Source of the DNA: G965212025 sp965237985
GTDB lineage: Bacteria > Pseudomonadota > Gammaproteobacteria > Poriferisulfidales > Oxydemutatoraceae
Direction of reading: 5' to 3'
NCBI GenBank assembly: GCA_965237985.1
Contig: OZ250161.1
Span: 1,936,501-2,000,500, forward strand
DNA length: 64,000 nt
A program made the position numbers and the translations under genes. A model generated the notes under the pieces. It ran no database searches. It saw nothing but the letters and a program-made list of their open reading frames with translations, and was not told where the DNA came from. Positions 55,233 to 62,976 of the stretch are shown one piece after another; the stretch's first letter is position 1, and every line of letters starts with the position of its first letter.

Positions 55233-57007
55233 AGGTCACGCTGCACGGCCATCAAGGTGGCATCGTCAAAACGCGCTGCGCCTTCAAATTTCTTCAGTTC
55301 AGCAAATAATCTCATGACAATTTCCCTCGCGGACCCCCCGTATTTTAGCAAATCCAGAACCCGGGTTTCTCCAAAGGGTTCACCGTGCACATTTTCACCT
55401 TCGACCAAGCCGTCTGTATACACCAGAACCGCGTCTCCGGGTTCAATCTGAATTTTGTGCGAGGTGTATTTTGTCCCCGGCAATACGCTCAAAGCCATGC
55501 CGGTGTCCACAGCGAGCGGTGCCGCTCGCCCGTCATGCAGCAGAATGGGCGGGTAGTGGCCTGCCAGAGCAAAGTGAAAGACATGGTCTCGACTGTCCAG
55601 TATGCCGTAAAAAGCAGTCAAAAACTGGTTGGTGTTGAATTCATCCAGCAAAAACTTATTTACCTCTTCAAGACATTTTCCGGGATCAGGGTTCTCGTCT
55701 CGAACAATCAGACGCAACAAAATTTTTGCAGTAGCCGCCAGCAAGGCTGCCGGCACCCCTTTGTCAGAAACGTCAGCCACCACAAAACCGGTTTTATGTT
55801 TGTTGATGGCAAAGGCTTCAAAAAAATCACCGCTGGTCTCGCGAGCCGGCAGCATGTCCGCATGCGCGGAATAGCCTGGTTGAGCATCAGTAAACAGAGA
55901 TCTTTTTGGCAACATTTGTTTTTGAATGTTGCGTGCCACTTCAAGTTCGGTATTGATACGGGCATTTCTGGCCGCGGTGTCGGACAGTTTTTTTTCATGC
56001 AGTTTCAGGTTTTCGACCATGACTTTGAAAGAGTGACTCAAATCTTCCAATTCCGTGGACAAGTGCTGGTTTTTTGGGGGGGAAAAAGTACGTTCCCCCA
56101 TCGCCACTTTTTTCGCTTCGTTGGCCAGATCAACAATGGGCCGCGCAAATCTGCCGCCGATTTGAAGGGCCAGAAAGCACAGCAATCCAAAGCCCAACAG
56201 GCTGATGACGGCTGTGTCTCTTTTAATTCGCTCAATTGCCTGCAGAACAGGAAATTCGGTAATTTTCAAAGTGGCGTACAGTGGGCTGTCTCCCAAGCGA
56301 ACGAATGCGTTTAGTGACGGGTCGGAAAAAATTCCTGAAGGCTGAAGAGAAACAGAAGGATAGGCGGTGTTGTCCATTTCCGGGAGTGGTACGACCTCGT
56401 TTGCCTGGTTGAAAAAAAGTTTGTCGCCATTGTTTTTGCGAATTTCCACCAAGGGGGCCACTGAAGTCTGTTCACCGGAATGATTTTCAAGGGCGATCAG
56501 AAAAGGAGACAAAAGTTGGGCGACATCCACGACCAGGACGGGCAGCCGGTTTGGTTCCTCACTGCTGGGTCCTTTTGGTATGTATGCCAGTTTTCCACTT
56601 TCGCCGTGAAATCTCCAGGTGGGAAATGAGGTGTCTTCAAGGCCTTCCAACGGAGGAAAAATCGGGCAGTTGGCCGGGCCGGAATTTTGCCATGCGCCAG
56701 TTTCCGGCGCGGACTTCAGACATGGCGTTTTGAGGTCGAGCCATTCATAGTGCAGAAAGTCTGGTTCAGCTGGTTCTGAATCATCATGGGGTTCGGCGAT
56801 AAAACGTTCGGCGGCCTGCATCACAAGCTGCATATTTTTCACAACGTTGATGCCGCCGGACTGCAAATGTTTTGTGTAGGTACTTTGCGACTGTAAAACG
56901 ATCTCGTGTTTTACCAAGTAATAATCAACAGTCAAGGAAGAGGCAAGTAAAAATGTTGAGCTGACGCTGAACCACAAAAAAATTTTGAAGCGCGTGGAGG
57001 AATACAA
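55229..57007 (-). CDS. Membrane SpoIIE/PP2C phosphatase (RsbU/BtrU-like)
   Basis: This 592-residue membrane-anchored serine phosphatase has a membrane segment at about 8-28 and an extracytoplasmic sensor region at 30-265. A second membrane segment VISLLGFGLLCFLALQIGG follows, then a HAMP-like linker (ARPIVDLANEAKKVAMGE), a coiled coil and a PP2C/SpoIIE domain: RNIQKQMLP, the metal Asp in ETSGDFFEAF (normally GGDFYD), GFVVADVSDKGVPAALLAAT, AGHYPPILL, VYTDGLVEGEN and FDDATLMAV. It should dephosphorylate the STAS protein in response to an outside signal. Its closest functional model is BtrU of Bordetella. Confidence 0.9.
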   Translation of the reverse strand: MYSSTRFKIFLWFSVSSTFLLASSLTVDYYLVKHEIVLQSQSTYTKHLQSGGINVVKNMQLVMQAAERFIAEPHDDSEPAEPDFLHYEWLDLKTPCLKSAPETGAWQNSGPANCPIFPPLEGLEDTSFPTWRFHGESGKLAYIPKGPSSEEPNRLPVLVVDVAQLLSPFLIALENHSGEQTSVAPLVEIRKNNGDKLFFNQANEVVPLPEMDNTAYPSVSLQPSGIFSDPSLNAFVRLGDSPLYATLKITEFPVLQAIERIKRDTAVISLLGFGLLCFLALQIGGRFARPIVDLANEAKKVAMGERTFSPPKNQHLSTELEDLSHSFKVMVENLKLHEKKLSDTAARNARINTELEVARNIQKQMLPKRSLFTDAQPGYSAHADMLPARETSGDFFEAFAINKHKTGFVVADVSDKGVPAALLAATAKILLRLIVRDENPDPGKCLEEVNKFLLDEFNTNQFLTAFYGILDSRDHVFHFALAGHYPPILLHDGRAAPLAVDTGMALSVLPGTKYTSHKIQIEPGDAVLVYTDGLVEGENVHGEPFGETRVLDLLKYGGSAREIVMRLFAELKKFEGAARFDDATLMAVQRDL

Positions 57008-57031
57008 TGGTGAGTCTGGTGGAACTGGGGG

Positions 57032-57439
57032 TTAGGGTACTGTGGCTTCAGCTGTCCCTGCCAAGCGGCGAAGTTTGTTGCTGTGGTTCAGAAAATTTTC
57101 AAGCAAATTTTCAAAAGCCGACAAGGAAGTGCCGGGTACCTCAAAAGAAAACCAAAGCACAAGGGCTTTGCTTTTTCTATCCAGGCTCAACACGCCGCGC
57201 TGGTCGGCAATAGTTGCAAAACAATAATTCAACAATCTCTGTGTCGTGTGCGCGGCTTTTAATTCTTCTTTGCCTAACACAGTGATCTCAGTCGCCAAGA
57301 TGAGTTCCTTGCCTTTTGGAATGCAGGAAACGATGTCACCGTCGCAAAAATCCAGAAGAAACCACCCTTCGCTCGTTGGTTCCGGTATTGTGACTTGCCT
57401 TTTCTGGCAAAACTGCCTGATAAGTTCTTTGGTGTCCAT
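57032..57439 (-). CDS. CesT-type T3SS chaperone
   Basis: This 135-residue acidic protein (from MDTKELIRQF at 57439) has the CesT/Tir-chaperone layout: helix 1 ELIRQFCQKRQVTIP, strands GWFLLDFCDGDIVSCIP and LILATEITVLG, helix AAHTTQRLLNYCFAT, LSLDRKSKALVLWFSFEV, and the last helix LSAFENLLENFLNHSNKL. It probably holds an effector or translocator in a secretion-ready state. It lies 24 bases upstream of the phosphatase gene, so chaperone, phosphatase, kinase and sctN are likely one transcript. Partner unknown. Confidence 0.75.
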   Translation of the reverse strand: MDTKELIRQFCQKRQVTIPEPTSEGWFLLDFCDGDIVSCIPKGKELILATEITVLGKEELKAAHTTQRLLNYCFATIADQRGVLSLDRKSKALVLWFSFEVPGTSLSAFENLLENFLNHSNKLRRLAGTAEATVP

Positions 57440-57520
57440 CATGCCTGTTCCATGCCTGTTCAATGTGCGCTACAGGGCGAATTTCCACGCACCCACGTGC
57501 TCTTTGAAAGCGAAGCGGGT

Positions 57521-57740
57521 CTATATTGTAAGGTTTTGTCCGGCCAATCCAAGTGGGTGTCCATCATCTGCTGCTGCCAAATCAAAACAGAAATGTCCGT
57601 TCCTCCCCAAGACCTGAATGACTGCTTCCGACGGAAAGAAACATCGGATTCGGCGAGACGGTCTTGGTTCTTTGGACAGTTTGTCGGTTTGGTTGAGGTG
57701 TGCCTCAGCGTCTTTGATCACTCCGACCGATTCCTCCTGA
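57521..57740 (-). pseudogene. 3' end of an unrecognised gene feeding the 142-bp array
   Basis: On the minus strand, the frame FTQKIRLVDALDKIFQ of the repeat unit continues past the array as EESVGVIKDAEAHLNQTDKL, SKEPRPSRRIRCFF and on to a stop at 57521. This looks like the tail of a real gene whose upstream part was multiplied. No family is recognised. Confidence 0.4.
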
Positions 57741-58733
57741 AATATTTTATCCAGTGCATCCACAAGTCTGATCTTTTGGGTGAAGCGACTGGTGAAACCC
57801 ACCTGACGAGCACAGGGTGTGGTTTTATGGTGTTGTAGATATGGACCCTGCCAATGGCACGCACAGCCGCCCTCCAGCTGAAATATTTTATCCAGTGCAT
57901 CCACAAGTCTGATCTTTTGGGTGAAGCGACTGGTGAAACCCACCTGACGAGCACAGGGTGTGGTCTTTATGGTGTTGCAGATATGGACCCTGCCAATGGC
58001 ACGCACAGCCGCCCTCCAGCTGAAATATTTTATCCAGTGCATCCACAAGTCTGATCTTTTGGGTGAAGCGACTGGTGAAACCCACCTGACGAGCACAGGG
58101 TGTGGTCTTTATGGTGTTGCAGATATGGACCCTGCCAATGGTACGCACAGCCGCCCTCCAGCTGAAATATTTTATCCAGTGCATCCACAAGTCTGATCTT
58201 TTGGGTGAAGCGACTGGTGAAACCCACCTGACGAGCACAGGGTGTGGTCTTTATGGTGTTGTAGATATGGACCCTGCCAATGGCACGCACAGCCGCCCTC
58301 CAGCTGAAATATTTTCATCCAGTTGCATCCACAAGTCTGATCTTTTGGGTGAAGCGACTGGTGAAACCCACCTGACGAGCACAGGGTGTGGTCTTTAATG
58401 GTGTTGTAGATATGGACCCTGCCAATGGCACGCACAGCCGCCCTCCAGCTGAAATATTTTATCCAGTGCATCCACAAGTCTGATCTTTTGGGTGAAGCGA
58501 CTGGTGAAACCCACCTGACGAGCACAGGGTGTGGTTTTATGGTGTTGTAGATATGGACCCTGCCAATGGCACGCACAGCCGCCCTCCAGCTGAAATATTT
58601 TATCCAGTGCATCCACAAGTCTGATCTTTTGGGTGAAGCGACTGGTGAAACCCACCTGACGAGCACAGGGTGTGGTCTTTAATGGTGTTGTAGATATGGA
58701 CCCTGCCAATGGCACGCACAGCCGCCCTCCAGT
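57739..58733. repeat. Seven tandem 141-145-bp repeats
   Basis: gaaatatttt recurs at 57739, 57880, 58022, 58164, 58306, 58451 and 58592; spacing is 141, 142, 142, 142, 145, 141. Units are nearly identical, differing in single bases and one- to three-base indels (for example ttttatcc to ttttcatcc, gttgtag to gttgcag). Because the unit is not a constant multiple of three, the minus-strand frame changes between copies, so the array is not one protein repeat. It lies between the minus-strand T3SS operon and the plus-strand translocator operon. Confidence 0.95.
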
Positions 58734-59070
58734 TCTTGTTGGTAGATTTTCTTGTTATTGTCACGACTGCCCGAACCGCTCCACGATGGCCCTGTCAACG
58801 CAGTGTCCTCCATGGCCAAACCTCGATCGCCAGTCTTTTTTGCCACGTTGCATCCTCGGAACTGGTTGATTCCTGTGCCGTTTGCTTCTACCTGGCTTGC
58901 CGGTTCCGGCAGGGCAACCAGGAGCCAAAAAAAGTGGACACCATCATGTTGGTCGTACAGATATCACGTGTTTGCCTGTTTGCGTGCAGTCTTGTGATAC
59001 AATAAAGGTCGGCGTGGGTCTGCAAATGGTTCGGGTGCGCCACTCAGTTGGATTCAGGGGAGGTAACGAT
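58734..59070. other. Leader of the translocator operon
   Basis: About 340 bases between the repeat array and sctB. Read on the minus strand it has MEDTALTGPSWSGSG from about 58814, an N-terminus of unknown kind that runs into the array. A TACAAT near 58994 could be the -10 of the sctB promoter. Nothing else recognised. Confidence 0.35.
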
Positions 59071-60216
59071 ATGGGAATTAACACCGACAACAACGCCGGA
59101 GCAGCGAAATGGAGTACGGACTCCAGTGGAGCTTCGGTCGCCACTCAGAGGACTGGCAAAGTTGCAGCCGGTTCGATACCTCCTGATTCCAAGCTGCCGG
59201 ATTACTTGAAAAACGCGGACACTACTTGGCAAGACATCTGGGGTGACCAGAAAATCCGGCTTCCCTCTCCAAAAACCATAGACAGCTATGCGAATTCTGC
59301 GGATATTCTTCGGGATGGAAAGTCTATTTTTAATGTTGTGCGCAATGTGATGATTGCCTTGTACAAGCTGAATTCCACCTTGAAACGTGCTGAGCGCCAG
59401 GATCGTACCGACCTGATCAAGGATGTTGCGGACCTGCAAAGGCAGGAAGCGCAGAAAATTCGCGAGGCTGCCGATCTCAACCTGGCGGCTGGTATTGTCG
59501 GAGGAGCTTTCCAAGTAGTTGGTGGTGTCATGTCGCTTGGCATGTCTGCTGCTTCGCCGAAAGCTAGTGCGGTAGAGGTGGCGGAACCAATTGCCGAGTC
59601 TCCAACAGGAGAACCGACCCCTGAAACCGCGCCGGAAGAGTTGGAGAATCTCGAAGGAGAAGGGCCAAGAGAGTCCCTTTTAGAGTCGGAGACAGAAAGT
59701 TCTCTGCTTGAATCGGGAGGCAAGGTCAAGTCTAAACCAGCAGCAGCTCAGGAAATTAACGCTCTTGAAGACGCCGTGGAAGGTGGTGGCGAAGGCCCCC
59801 CTGCCGAAGGCGATGTGGAAACGGAGGGGAGAATCTCCGCGCGGGCGCGCGTAGAGGACGAAACCCAGCAGAATATAAAACTTCGCGAGCAAAAGATCAT
59901 GAAAGCCAAGAATGCGGATGCCAAGGCATTTGTCGAGGGGCAGAAATATCAATTGCTTTCACTGCGTGTTCAGGCGATGACTCAGTTGACGGGGGGTGCC
60001 GGCCAGGCCATTACCAGTGGTTTGCAATACGGGGCACAACAGATGAACGCGGTGCAGAAAGAAATTGAAGCGAAAACGGACATGTACAAGGCGTATCAGT
60101 CGAATGTCGATGGCTTCATTAAAGACGCCAGTGACGCCCTGAGTGGGATGCTGAGCAAGCTTGACTCCATTCAACAGTCGGTTGACGATGCGACCTTGAA
60201 GATTGTTGAAAGGTGA
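59071..60216 (+). CDS. sctB: T3SS translocator SctB (YopD/EspB-like)
   Basis: This 381-residue protein starts at ATG 59071 behind a perfect site (ggaggtaa). It has one hydrophobic segment at about 139-162 (AAGIVGGAFQVVGGVMSLGM) after a helical region (SIFNVVRNVMIALYKLNSTL), a Glu/Pro-rich middle, and C-terminal coiled coil (QMNAVQKEIEAKTDMYKAYQ). This is the plan of the minor translocon subunit, which inserts in the host membrane with SctE. No sctE-like gene (two membrane segments) is in the window. Identification is by architecture and place before sctW. Confidence 0.7.
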   Translation: MGINTDNNAGAAKWSTDSSGASVATQRTGKVAAGSIPPDSKLPDYLKNADTTWQDIWGDQKIRLPSPKTIDSYANSADILRDGKSIFNVVRNVMIALYKLNSTLKRAERQDRTDLIKDVADLQRQEAQKIREAADLNLAAGIVGGAFQVVGGVMSLGMSAASPKASAVEVAEPIAESPTGEPTPETAPEELENLEGEGPRESLLESETESSLLESGGKVKSKPAAAQEINALEDAVEGGGEGPPAEGDVETEGRISARARVEDETQQNIKLREQKIMKAKNADAKAFVEGQKYQLLSLRVQAMTQLTGGAGQAITSGLQYGAQQMNAVQKEIEAKTDMYKAYQSNVDGFIKDASDALSGMLSKLDSIQQSVDDATLKIVER

Positions 60217-60252
60217 TCGGCTGAGTCGTCTCTTGGCTGGAGGGGAATGAAA

Positions 60253-61431
60253 ATGGAAATTGACGGTTCGAGAGGTGTGTTGCCTGGTTCAGCTGCCGGT
60301 GTGGCGGGGCACGCGAAGGCAACCAATGTTTTTGGCAAGATGAAAGGCGAGAAGGTGCATGTTCATCTGGTGAACAAGATGGCTATTTTGCAAGACGCTG
60401 CTGAAGAACTCACTTTCGTAGCTGCTGAGGAGATGGAGAGAAAAATCTCCGAACGGGAGTTGCGTGAAGAGCGGGACAAGCGGGCGGAGAAAGAAAAATT
60501 GGGTGGAGGGGGCGGCGAAACCGGCATGCTGTCCGATTCAGGAAGTCAAGAAGATGCCACCAAGGCAGTGAAGGCTCTGGCGGAAGACATCAAGAGTCAG
60601 CCTGCTGTTGACCCGAAAGCCATGTTGTCACTCGTCAAAGAACGGCACGAAGATGTCTCTCAGCAGTACACCGCTTTGAAATTTGTAAAGGAGCGCCTTG
60701 AGAACGAAAATATTGGTGGGGAAAAACTTGAGGCACTCCAGTCAGCAATAGATACCCTGGTTGAGGAGCAGGGGCCGGAAATTTTTGCAGGGTTGAATGT
60801 AACCCCGCTGGCCCAGCGTTTTGTTGCGGAAAACAAAGTCGGGAATGTTCAGGATCTCAGGGATTTTTATCGTGATGCGGTTCTGGATTACGGCGGACTT
60901 GGCAGTACATTTGAAAAACTGGTTGAGCAGCATGGCGAGGAAAATTTTCCGGAAACCCTGGATTTTCTGTTGTCAGGCCTTGGTGCGGATTTGGCGGCGC
61001 GTGAACAATCTTCCATAGCGCCGGAGCAGTTGCGCGCGATTGTGGACGATATTCAGCAAATCAGGCTTATTGGTGCGTTGCATGAACAGTGTGTTGACCT
61101 GCTTGGCAGGCTGAATAAAAATTACGGAGCGGCTAAAAATGATCGTCCTTTTGCTGTTCTGGGAGAAATGGTGAGGCTGAAAGAAAGTAACTGGGTCAGC
61201 GGCGGCCAAGTTCTGAATATCTCAGAAAGAATGGATTTGCAGAACTTCGATGAGAAAATTTACTTCCTGCATGGATTTATGGATATTGTGAAATCCATTC
61301 CCATGAAGGCATACGATGGTGACTATGACAAACGTCAGAAATTTGTGAGTGGTGCCCAGGAAGCCATGGATGAAATGGTGATGCTGGAAGAAGAAAGTCT
61401 AGGTGGGGAAGCGGATGCAGGGACTTCTTAG
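60253..61431 (+). CDS. sctW: T3SS gatekeeper SctW (YopN/InvE/TyeA type)
   Basis: SctW holds back effectors until translocators are out and host contact is made. From ATG 60253 (ggagggg seven bases upstream; 60247 also possible) it has 392 residues. The HrpJ/InvE domain begins near AAEELTFVAAEEMERKISER, continues helical through SLVKERHEDVSQQYTALKFV, and the TyeA-like C-terminal part includes LREFYR-like NVQDLRDFYRDAVLDYGGLG and FDEKIYFLHGFMDIVKSIPM. A fused YopN-TyeA architecture is indicated. The next chaperone gene starts within its end. Confidence 0.85.
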   Translation: MEIDGSRGVLPGSAAGVAGHAKATNVFGKMKGEKVHVHLVNKMAILQDAAEELTFVAAEEMERKISERELREERDKRAEKEKLGGGGGETGMLSDSGSQEDATKAVKALAEDIKSQPAVDPKAMLSLVKERHEDVSQQYTALKFVKERLENENIGGEKLEALQSAIDTLVEEQGPEIFAGLNVTPLAQRFVAENKVGNVQDLRDFYRDAVLDYGGLGSTFEKLVEQHGEENFPETLDFLLSGLGADLAAREQSSIAPEQLRAIVDDIQQIRLIGALHEQCVDLLGRLNKNYGAAKNDRPFAVLGEMVRLKESNWVSGGQVLNISERMDLQNFDEKIYFLHGFMDIVKSIPMKAYDGDYDKRQKFVSGAQEAMDEMVMLEEESLGGEADAGTS

Positions 61432-61789
61432 AGAATTTCTTGAAACATTGGGAGTGGACAGTGCGGCGGGGGCGGTGTCGACCTCCCTCAGTCTGGACTT
61501 TGAAAACGGTTCCTCGCTGAGTCTGGAACAGACCGCCGAGGATGGTCTGTTGCTAGTGTTGCTCCGACCGTTATTGCCCTATCAAGGGCCGGGAGCCATG
61601 CGTGCAGCGTTGCGTATGTGCCACTTTCAGGAGAGTTTGCCCTTTCCGGTTCAGCCGGCGTTGCGCGGTGAGGGGGATTTGCTTTTTGCTTTGCGTTTGT
61701 CTCGGGGCCAGGCTCTTCTCAGCAGTCTACGCAGAGCGGTTGACTTGGTTCGGGAAATGGATGCAGTGCTTGTGGGAGCTTTGCGATGA
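61415..61789 (+). CDS. T3SS chaperone, SycN-like position
   Basis: This 124-residue protein from ATG 61415 (site ggtgggg) overlaps the sctW end. Pattern: helix MQGLLREFLETLGVD, strands SLSLDFENGSSLSLEQTAED and GLLLVLLRPLLPYQ, helix GAMRAALRMCHFQE, and a final helix LLSSLRRAVDLVREMDAVL. This fits the CesT/SycN chaperone fold. In Yersinia sycN lies in the same place after yopN-tyeA and helps YopN secretion, so SctW is the likely client. Confidence 0.68.
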   Translation: MQGLLREFLETLGVDSAAGAVSTSLSLDFENGSSLSLEQTAEDGLLLVLLRPLLPYQGPGAMRAALRMCHFQESLPFPVQPALRGEGDLLFALRLSRGQALLSSLRRAVDLVREMDAVLVGALR

Positions 61790-62142
61790 GTGTTGAACTG
61801 AAGATCAGGGTAGAACACCTGAATGAACTGCCCGTAGTTCACCTTGATGGCCGCGTTGATTCCACGACTTCCGCCAGGCTCGACGAGGCTCTGCAGGGAC
61901 TGGGGAGTAGTGATCCGTTGGGAGTCATCCTGGAGTGTAAAGGGCTTCGTTACATCAGCAGTGCAGGGCTAAGCGTCTTGTTGGGAGTGGTGCGAAATTT
62001 TGGTGAAGGGAAATCACTGGTCATGTGCGGTGTATCGGAAAACGTACGCAAGGTCTTGGACATGGTGGGATTCACCAAGTTTATAGGAATGACAGAGGAT
62101 GCCGAGGCGGCGGGTAAAATAATACTTGGAGAAAAAACATGA
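61786..62142 (+). CDS. STAS-domain anti-sigma antagonist (RsbV/BtrV-like)
   Basis: This 118-residue STAS protein has VVHLDGRVDSTTSARLDEAL, LILECKGL-like VILECKGLRYISSAGLSVLL with the phospho-acceptor Ser in YISSAGL (about residue 62), and VLDMVGFTKFIGM. It should be phosphorylated by the RsbW-like kinase and dephosphorylated by the SpoIIE phosphatase on the other arm of the locus. It is coupled by ATGA overlaps to genes on both sides, embedding the switch inside the secretion operon. Confidence 0.9.
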   Translation: MSVELKIRVEHLNELPVVHLDGRVDSTTSARLDEALQGLGSSDPLGVILECKGLRYISSAGLSVLLGVVRNFGEGKSLVMCGVSENVRKVLDMVGFTKFIGMTEDAEAAGKIILGEKT

Positions 62143-62522
62143 AAATACTTAATTTGGATCATGGCATAGAGCGAATCGTAAAGCAGGACTTTTCTGATCT
62201 TGGCGCGGTGCATTTCCCGAAAGCGAAAACCTTTGCCCCGTCCGGGGTTTCTGTTATCAATCACCTGAGCCAGGTACTTGGCGCGCACGTTTTCGAGAAA
62301 AAAATCGCCGATTACGTGTGTCCATCCATTGATAAGGCGGATGTTTTATTCCCGGAGAACTATGCGAGTTCATTCGAAGATGTTCGAACCACGGCTGAGC
62401 GGTTTCCTGCCAACGACCAGGAACAAATGGAGGTCAAGGAGAAAATGAAAGGTTTGCTGGACGAATTGCATGGTTTTCACCAGTTGATGGATAACCATCG
62501 CAAGTCTCTGCTGAGGGGTTAA
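62139..62522 (+). CDS. YscX-like T3SS protein (by position)
   Basis: This 127-residue, helical protein has no strong motif: MKILNLDHGIERIVKQDFSD at the start and KEKMKGLLDELHGFHQLMDN at the end. In Ysc-type systems the order yopN-tyeA-sycN-yscX-yscY-lcrD is fixed, and here the order is sctW-chaperone-STAS-this-TPR-sctV, so YscX is the best guess. YscX is an early secreted protein that needs YscY. Sequence support alone is weak. Confidence 0.5.
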   Translation: MKILNLDHGIERIVKQDFSDLGAVHFPKAKTFAPSGVSVINHLSQVLGAHVFEKKIADYVCPSIDKADVLFPENYASSFEDVRTTAERFPANDQEQMEVKEKMKGLLDELHGFHQLMDNHRKSLLRG

Positions 62523-62539
62523 AACCACCAGAACCGGCT

Positions 62540-62899
62540 GTGTCAGGCAGCAAAATTGATGCCCGGCAACGTGACTGGATGTTGGTGCTTTCGCACCTGT
62601 TTGTACAAAACAGGAAAATGGAGGAAGCCGAGACCATCTTGAGGTTCCTGCGGATTTTTTTCCCGAAGGACAAGAGTGCGTGCAGGTTGCTGTTGTACGT
62701 TTACCTGCAACTCAGGCAAAGCCAGAAGGCGCTGGCATTGTCTGACAGCTTTTCAGAACTCTCGCTGAGCAACGATGATGTCGAGTACCTCAGGTTTATT
62801 CGTAGCCGTGCTTATTACGATCTGGGAATGTGGGATCGGACTCACGATATCCTGTCAGAAGGTTCGCGTCAAACACAAACACCGTTAGAAATATCTTGA
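62540..62899 (+). CDS. YscY-like TPR chaperone (by position)
   Basis: This 119-residue protein has TPR-like helices: WMLVLSHLFVQNRKMEEAET, ILRFLRIFFPKDKSACRLLL, LQLRQSQKALALSD and YLRFIRSRAYYDLGMWDRTH. YscY is a TPR chaperone of YscX that also contacts SctV; both neighbours agree. Start GTG 62540. It precedes sctV by 77 bases. Confidence 0.6.
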   Translation: MSGSKIDARQRDWMLVLSHLFVQNRKMEEAETILRFLRIFFPKDKSACRLLLYVYLQLRQSQKALALSDSFSELSLSNDDVEYLRFIRSRAYYDLGMWDRTHDILSEGSRQTQTPLEIS

Positions 62900-62976
62900 G
62901 TGGTGGAAAATCCAGCAACCCGCATCCACCGGTTTGCCACTCTCGACCTTGAAACCTTTGTATCATTCACCGACTG

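Noticed and set aside
57521..58715. Repeat-protein frames in the 142-bp array
   Set aside because: The unit length varies (141, 142, 145), so frames break from copy to copy, and starts are only chance ATG/GTG codons.
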